Below are positions 61,300 through 64,000 of a stretch of DNA of 64,000 nt, piece by piece. Position 1 is the first letter of the stretch, and each line of letters starts with the position of its first letter. This stretch comes from Rhytidiadelphus loreus (taxonomy: Eukaryota; Streptophyta; Bryopsida; Hypnales; Hylocomiaceae), in assembly GCA_947034895.1 (NCBI GenBank), contig OX344764.1, positions 13,454,001 to 13,518,000 of the forward strand, in the 5' to 3' direction. The position numbers and the translations under genes are program-made. The notes beneath the pieces are model-generated. The model was not told the DNA's origin and did no database searches. It saw only the letters and a list, made by a program, of their open reading frames with translations.

Positions 61300-62600
61300 A
61301 TCCTCACTTGAATTGTGCCATAATTGGACAAAAGGCTGAAATTGTGCCATTGGTCTCAAGGGGATCAAATTGACCTAACCTCTCGGGTGTAATAAAAGCA
61401 TTCCTAAGTAGAATCCATAGCCATTTCAATTCATTTGCAACTTCTCCGCCAAGCACGTGGGAGACGCAATAATGATCCAAATTGAGAGTGCCACGTGTTG
61501 TCGGATCCCACTCGTTCCACATGCATCAACATTTAAACGTTTGTTGCTAGCGTAATGTACTTCCATGATTCTTGCACCTCCTAGTCTAGCTAAGCTTAGG
61601 TAAGCTAGACGTCCCTCAAACGCCATGATCCAGCCATCTTGCCACCCAAATTGAGCTTCAAAGTTCGAGACCTTTAGTAAGCCGGGTTACCAACGTAAGC
61701 GATGACGATGAATGCACGGCGATCCCTCCATGCCAATCCTTCCAATCGGATGTATCGAAAAATCTGCATGAGCTACCGTAGTCGGATCTCCAGCAGGGGT
61801 GGACAAAATTTTGTGTCAGAGTTTGGACAATGTGGCTTTCGTTTCTGGCGCACGGCAAGGCAAGGCAAGGATCGGAGGGATTGGACTCGTTCCGATTGAT
61901 CGAATGAAAATGGGCAGGAATGGCATGGCCGGATGCTCCCAGATGCGAGGAGAGTTGTGCGCCACTGAAAACCAATCTTGAGCTAGTTCCCGTACTCCGT
62001 GAATCCGTGATCGATCAGGCATGCAGCAGCTAGCAGCTGCTGCCGTGGTTCAATCGATGCATTGCCGCATTCATTCCATTCATTCATTTCATTCATTCAT
62101 TAATATTCCTGGGCAGGCAAGTCAGTCGTCCAATTGAGCTAGGTGCTGTTCTGGCCCATCTTGCGCTGCATGCTTGTTACCTGGTCAATGGAATCAGTAA
62201 GTTGTACAGTGCACGGTACAAGCCATTCTGCCGTGCTTGAAGAAGTCGGTCAAGTCGGTCAAGTCGGTCACAAGTCGGTCCAGTCGGTCCAGTCGGTCCG
62301 GTATGATGGAAGCTACTGTAGCAGCGCAGGAAAACTTCTAGACAGGAGTGCGCACTGACTGGGATGCCCTTTGGGCTTTGGCCCACCTTTCGATCAAATT
62401 GTTGGGCAATGGACGACTCAACTGCCTAGCCTGGCGCTGGAACGTAGCTAGTCCTTATCTCCTCACACACCCAGGCAGGCAGGCAGGCACGCACCTGGTC
62501 GCCTTCATTCCTGAACCTCGTGGCCTGCTTCTCATGTACACTTGCAAAAGGGGAACGAGCTACAGTACTGTAGCTAGCTAGGGTAACTACAGTCACCTAA
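61300..62600. other. GC-richer island without a supported gene
   Basis: Composition shifts upward relative to neighbours, and overlapping ORFs occur on both strands, but none shows a domain or splice pattern. It could be the promoter/leader side of a gene or a diverged element. Confidence 0.3.
62244..62301. repeat. 9-bp minisatellite MAGTCGGTC, about six units
   Basis: AAGTCGGTC repeated, then CAGTCGGTC repeated, with one two-base interruption. Very regular, so probably recent. Confidence 0.85.
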
Positions 62601-62610
62601 GAACAATTAA

Positions 62611-62680
62611 TTGTCCGGAATACGAATCCGATCGTCCGGAATATGCATCCGATTGCCCGGAATATGCATCCGATCGATCC
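62611..62680. repeat. About 26-bp tandem repeat, three units
   Basis: GTCCGGAATATGCATCCGAT and close variants occur three times in succession (62612-62677). Confidence 0.75.
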
Positions 62681-62699
62681 AAAAAATATAAGCATATGA

Positions 62700-64000
62700 G
62701 CATGGTTCCTAGAAGAACTTGGAACTTCAACCATTTTGATTTGTGTGGTTGACGTACATTAAGAGTATGTTCATCTCGGGTTCATCTCGGGTTTTGGCCA
62801 CGTGTGGTTGCATGGGCTAAAGTGGACAAGCCTATTACCATGCAAACTAGTAATTTGAATATCTTGCCTTGGGGCCAACTCCAAGAAAGTCGCATATTTT
62901 TCATAGTGAAGTGTGCACTAGTTTGTTTCACGAATCAAACCCAAGAGGAATTACAATTTATTAATAATTTTCCAATTAGAATTGTAACTTCTGTGAATTG
63001 CTAACATTAGAAGAAATATCAGCCCTCCAGAGTCCAGAGGGTTGCTCCGGAGTGACAAGCCAAGCTATTTCAGAGCTCGGTCTGTCACTCTAGAATTGTC
63101 CCGCAGTGAGCAATCAACTTGGCTGACTGCTTGCCAAAACAATAAGTAATCGCCATAAAAAAATAAAATTTTTTAACATTTTTTTTAAGATTGAAATTTT
63201 TTTTTTAATTATTCATAAATTTCGGTTCCTGTGCCACTGTCGCTGAAGGTACAACTGGGCAGAAATAGGGGGAAAATGAATTTTTGAGCAAAGAAAAAGT
63301 AAATTTTAGGGTACCTCGGAGGGTTGTGGAGCAGCCCTCTAGAGGCCTGAAATTTTCTCTAATGAGTGATTTTCTCTGGAATTATTACAAAACCATTCAT
63401 AGAATGGAGTCGTGAACATCCTATAAACAACCCATAATTGCTCTATCAACCACATATCTAGTGACACCATTACAAAGAAATTGAAGTATTGAACTCATCA
63501 AGGGGCTTTGAGTTTTTTTTTTATTAATTTTAGTTCTAATTGAAGTCAGTACCAGGTTGTCCATATCTTCATTCCAACCACTACATAGCATCGCTAAATG
63601 TTGATAGTAGCCACTTGATGTGTGAAATTTGCGGGAGGTGTGTGCTAGCTATGCTCCATGACTAAGCCAAGAAATCATGGAGATGGATTGGATAATGGAG
63701 ATGAGATCATGGAGATGGATTGGGTAATCATGACAAATATTTGAGCCCTCATGCAAATCTTAGCCTACTTAGTGATTATTTTGAAAAGGCTCCTTTTCAT
63801 CCAAATTTTTACGATTATAAAGCAGCCGGACTCTTCTTGGGTTCAATTTTTTCTAATGTTATAGATAGGTTGCTAGTATATGAGCATAGAATCTATGAGT
63901 TCATGAGCCTATGAGTCTATTGTAGACACCTTCTATGTTATGGGTATCTATATTATATACTCTTTTCATATTATATTGTACCTATGTTGTAAACACCTTC
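62700..64000. other. No gene seen
   Basis: AT-rich sequence with minor local duplications: GTTCATCTCGG twice at about 62770-62792, and ATCATGGAGATGGATTGG twice at about 63673-63724. Confidence 0.35.

Noticed and set aside
61304..62386. Overlapping ORFs of 60-105 residues on both strands
   Set aside because: No domain, no splice pattern and several overlapping frames; the GC-richer base composition alone lengthens random ORFs.

Overview
The window looks like nuclear DNA from a streptophyte plant (a land plant or charophyte-grade alga; I cannot name the species). It is AT-rich and dense in repeats, its genes are split by short GT-AG introns, and its one clear housekeeping gene, the large subunit of ribonucleotide reductase (RNR1), is plant-like throughout.

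Layout. 1-3561 (minus): ten exons of RNR1, cut off by the window start, with E2F-like sites about 0.6 kb upstream. 4.3-9.7 kb: minisatellites, a Stowaway-like terminus, a decayed pogo/Tc5-type transposase and an unknown ORF ending in a 12-residue tandem repeat. 10.7-15.2 kb: non-autonomous DNA transposons, including a Tourist-like MITE and nested TTAA-flanked (piggyBac-like) elements, one of them split by a solo LTR with a 5-bp target duplication. 16.9-17.6 kb: diverged tandem repeats.

18.3-35.9 kb is the most unusual part. Two large, mutually divergent genes are marked by about 19 copies of a 19-bp palindrome (consensus TATCSTCGASTCGASGATA), which I see nowhere else in the window. The minus-strand gene (25587 down to 19396, perhaps to 18419) encodes a protein of about 1,740-1,980 residues with a ParB/DGQHR-like motif near the N-terminus, an acidic and coiled-coil middle, and an FCP1/NIF-type HAD phosphatase-like domain. 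The plus-strand gene (33040-35832) encodes a protein of about 930 residues with DUF7869-like motifs, probably RNase H/transposase-like. Both carry a few nonsense codons; all could come from C-to-T changes, as expected in methylated, silenced mobile DNA. I infer one large composite mobile element whose palindromes may be sites for its own DNA-binding protein. I could not find its ends.

36-64 kb holds no convincing host gene. It contains further TTAA elements (36.7-38.2 and 55.8-56.8 kb), a long-TIR foldback element with a 10-bp target duplication (43.57-45.12 kb) carrying a second palindrome family, a TA-flanked MITE (60.2-60.9 kb), satellite blocks (53.3-54.0 kb), a strong hairpin (57.75-57.93 kb) and one orphan exon-like island (54.93 kb). 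Positions of exons, TIRs and repeats were read by eye; homology statements come from motif recognition, not searches.
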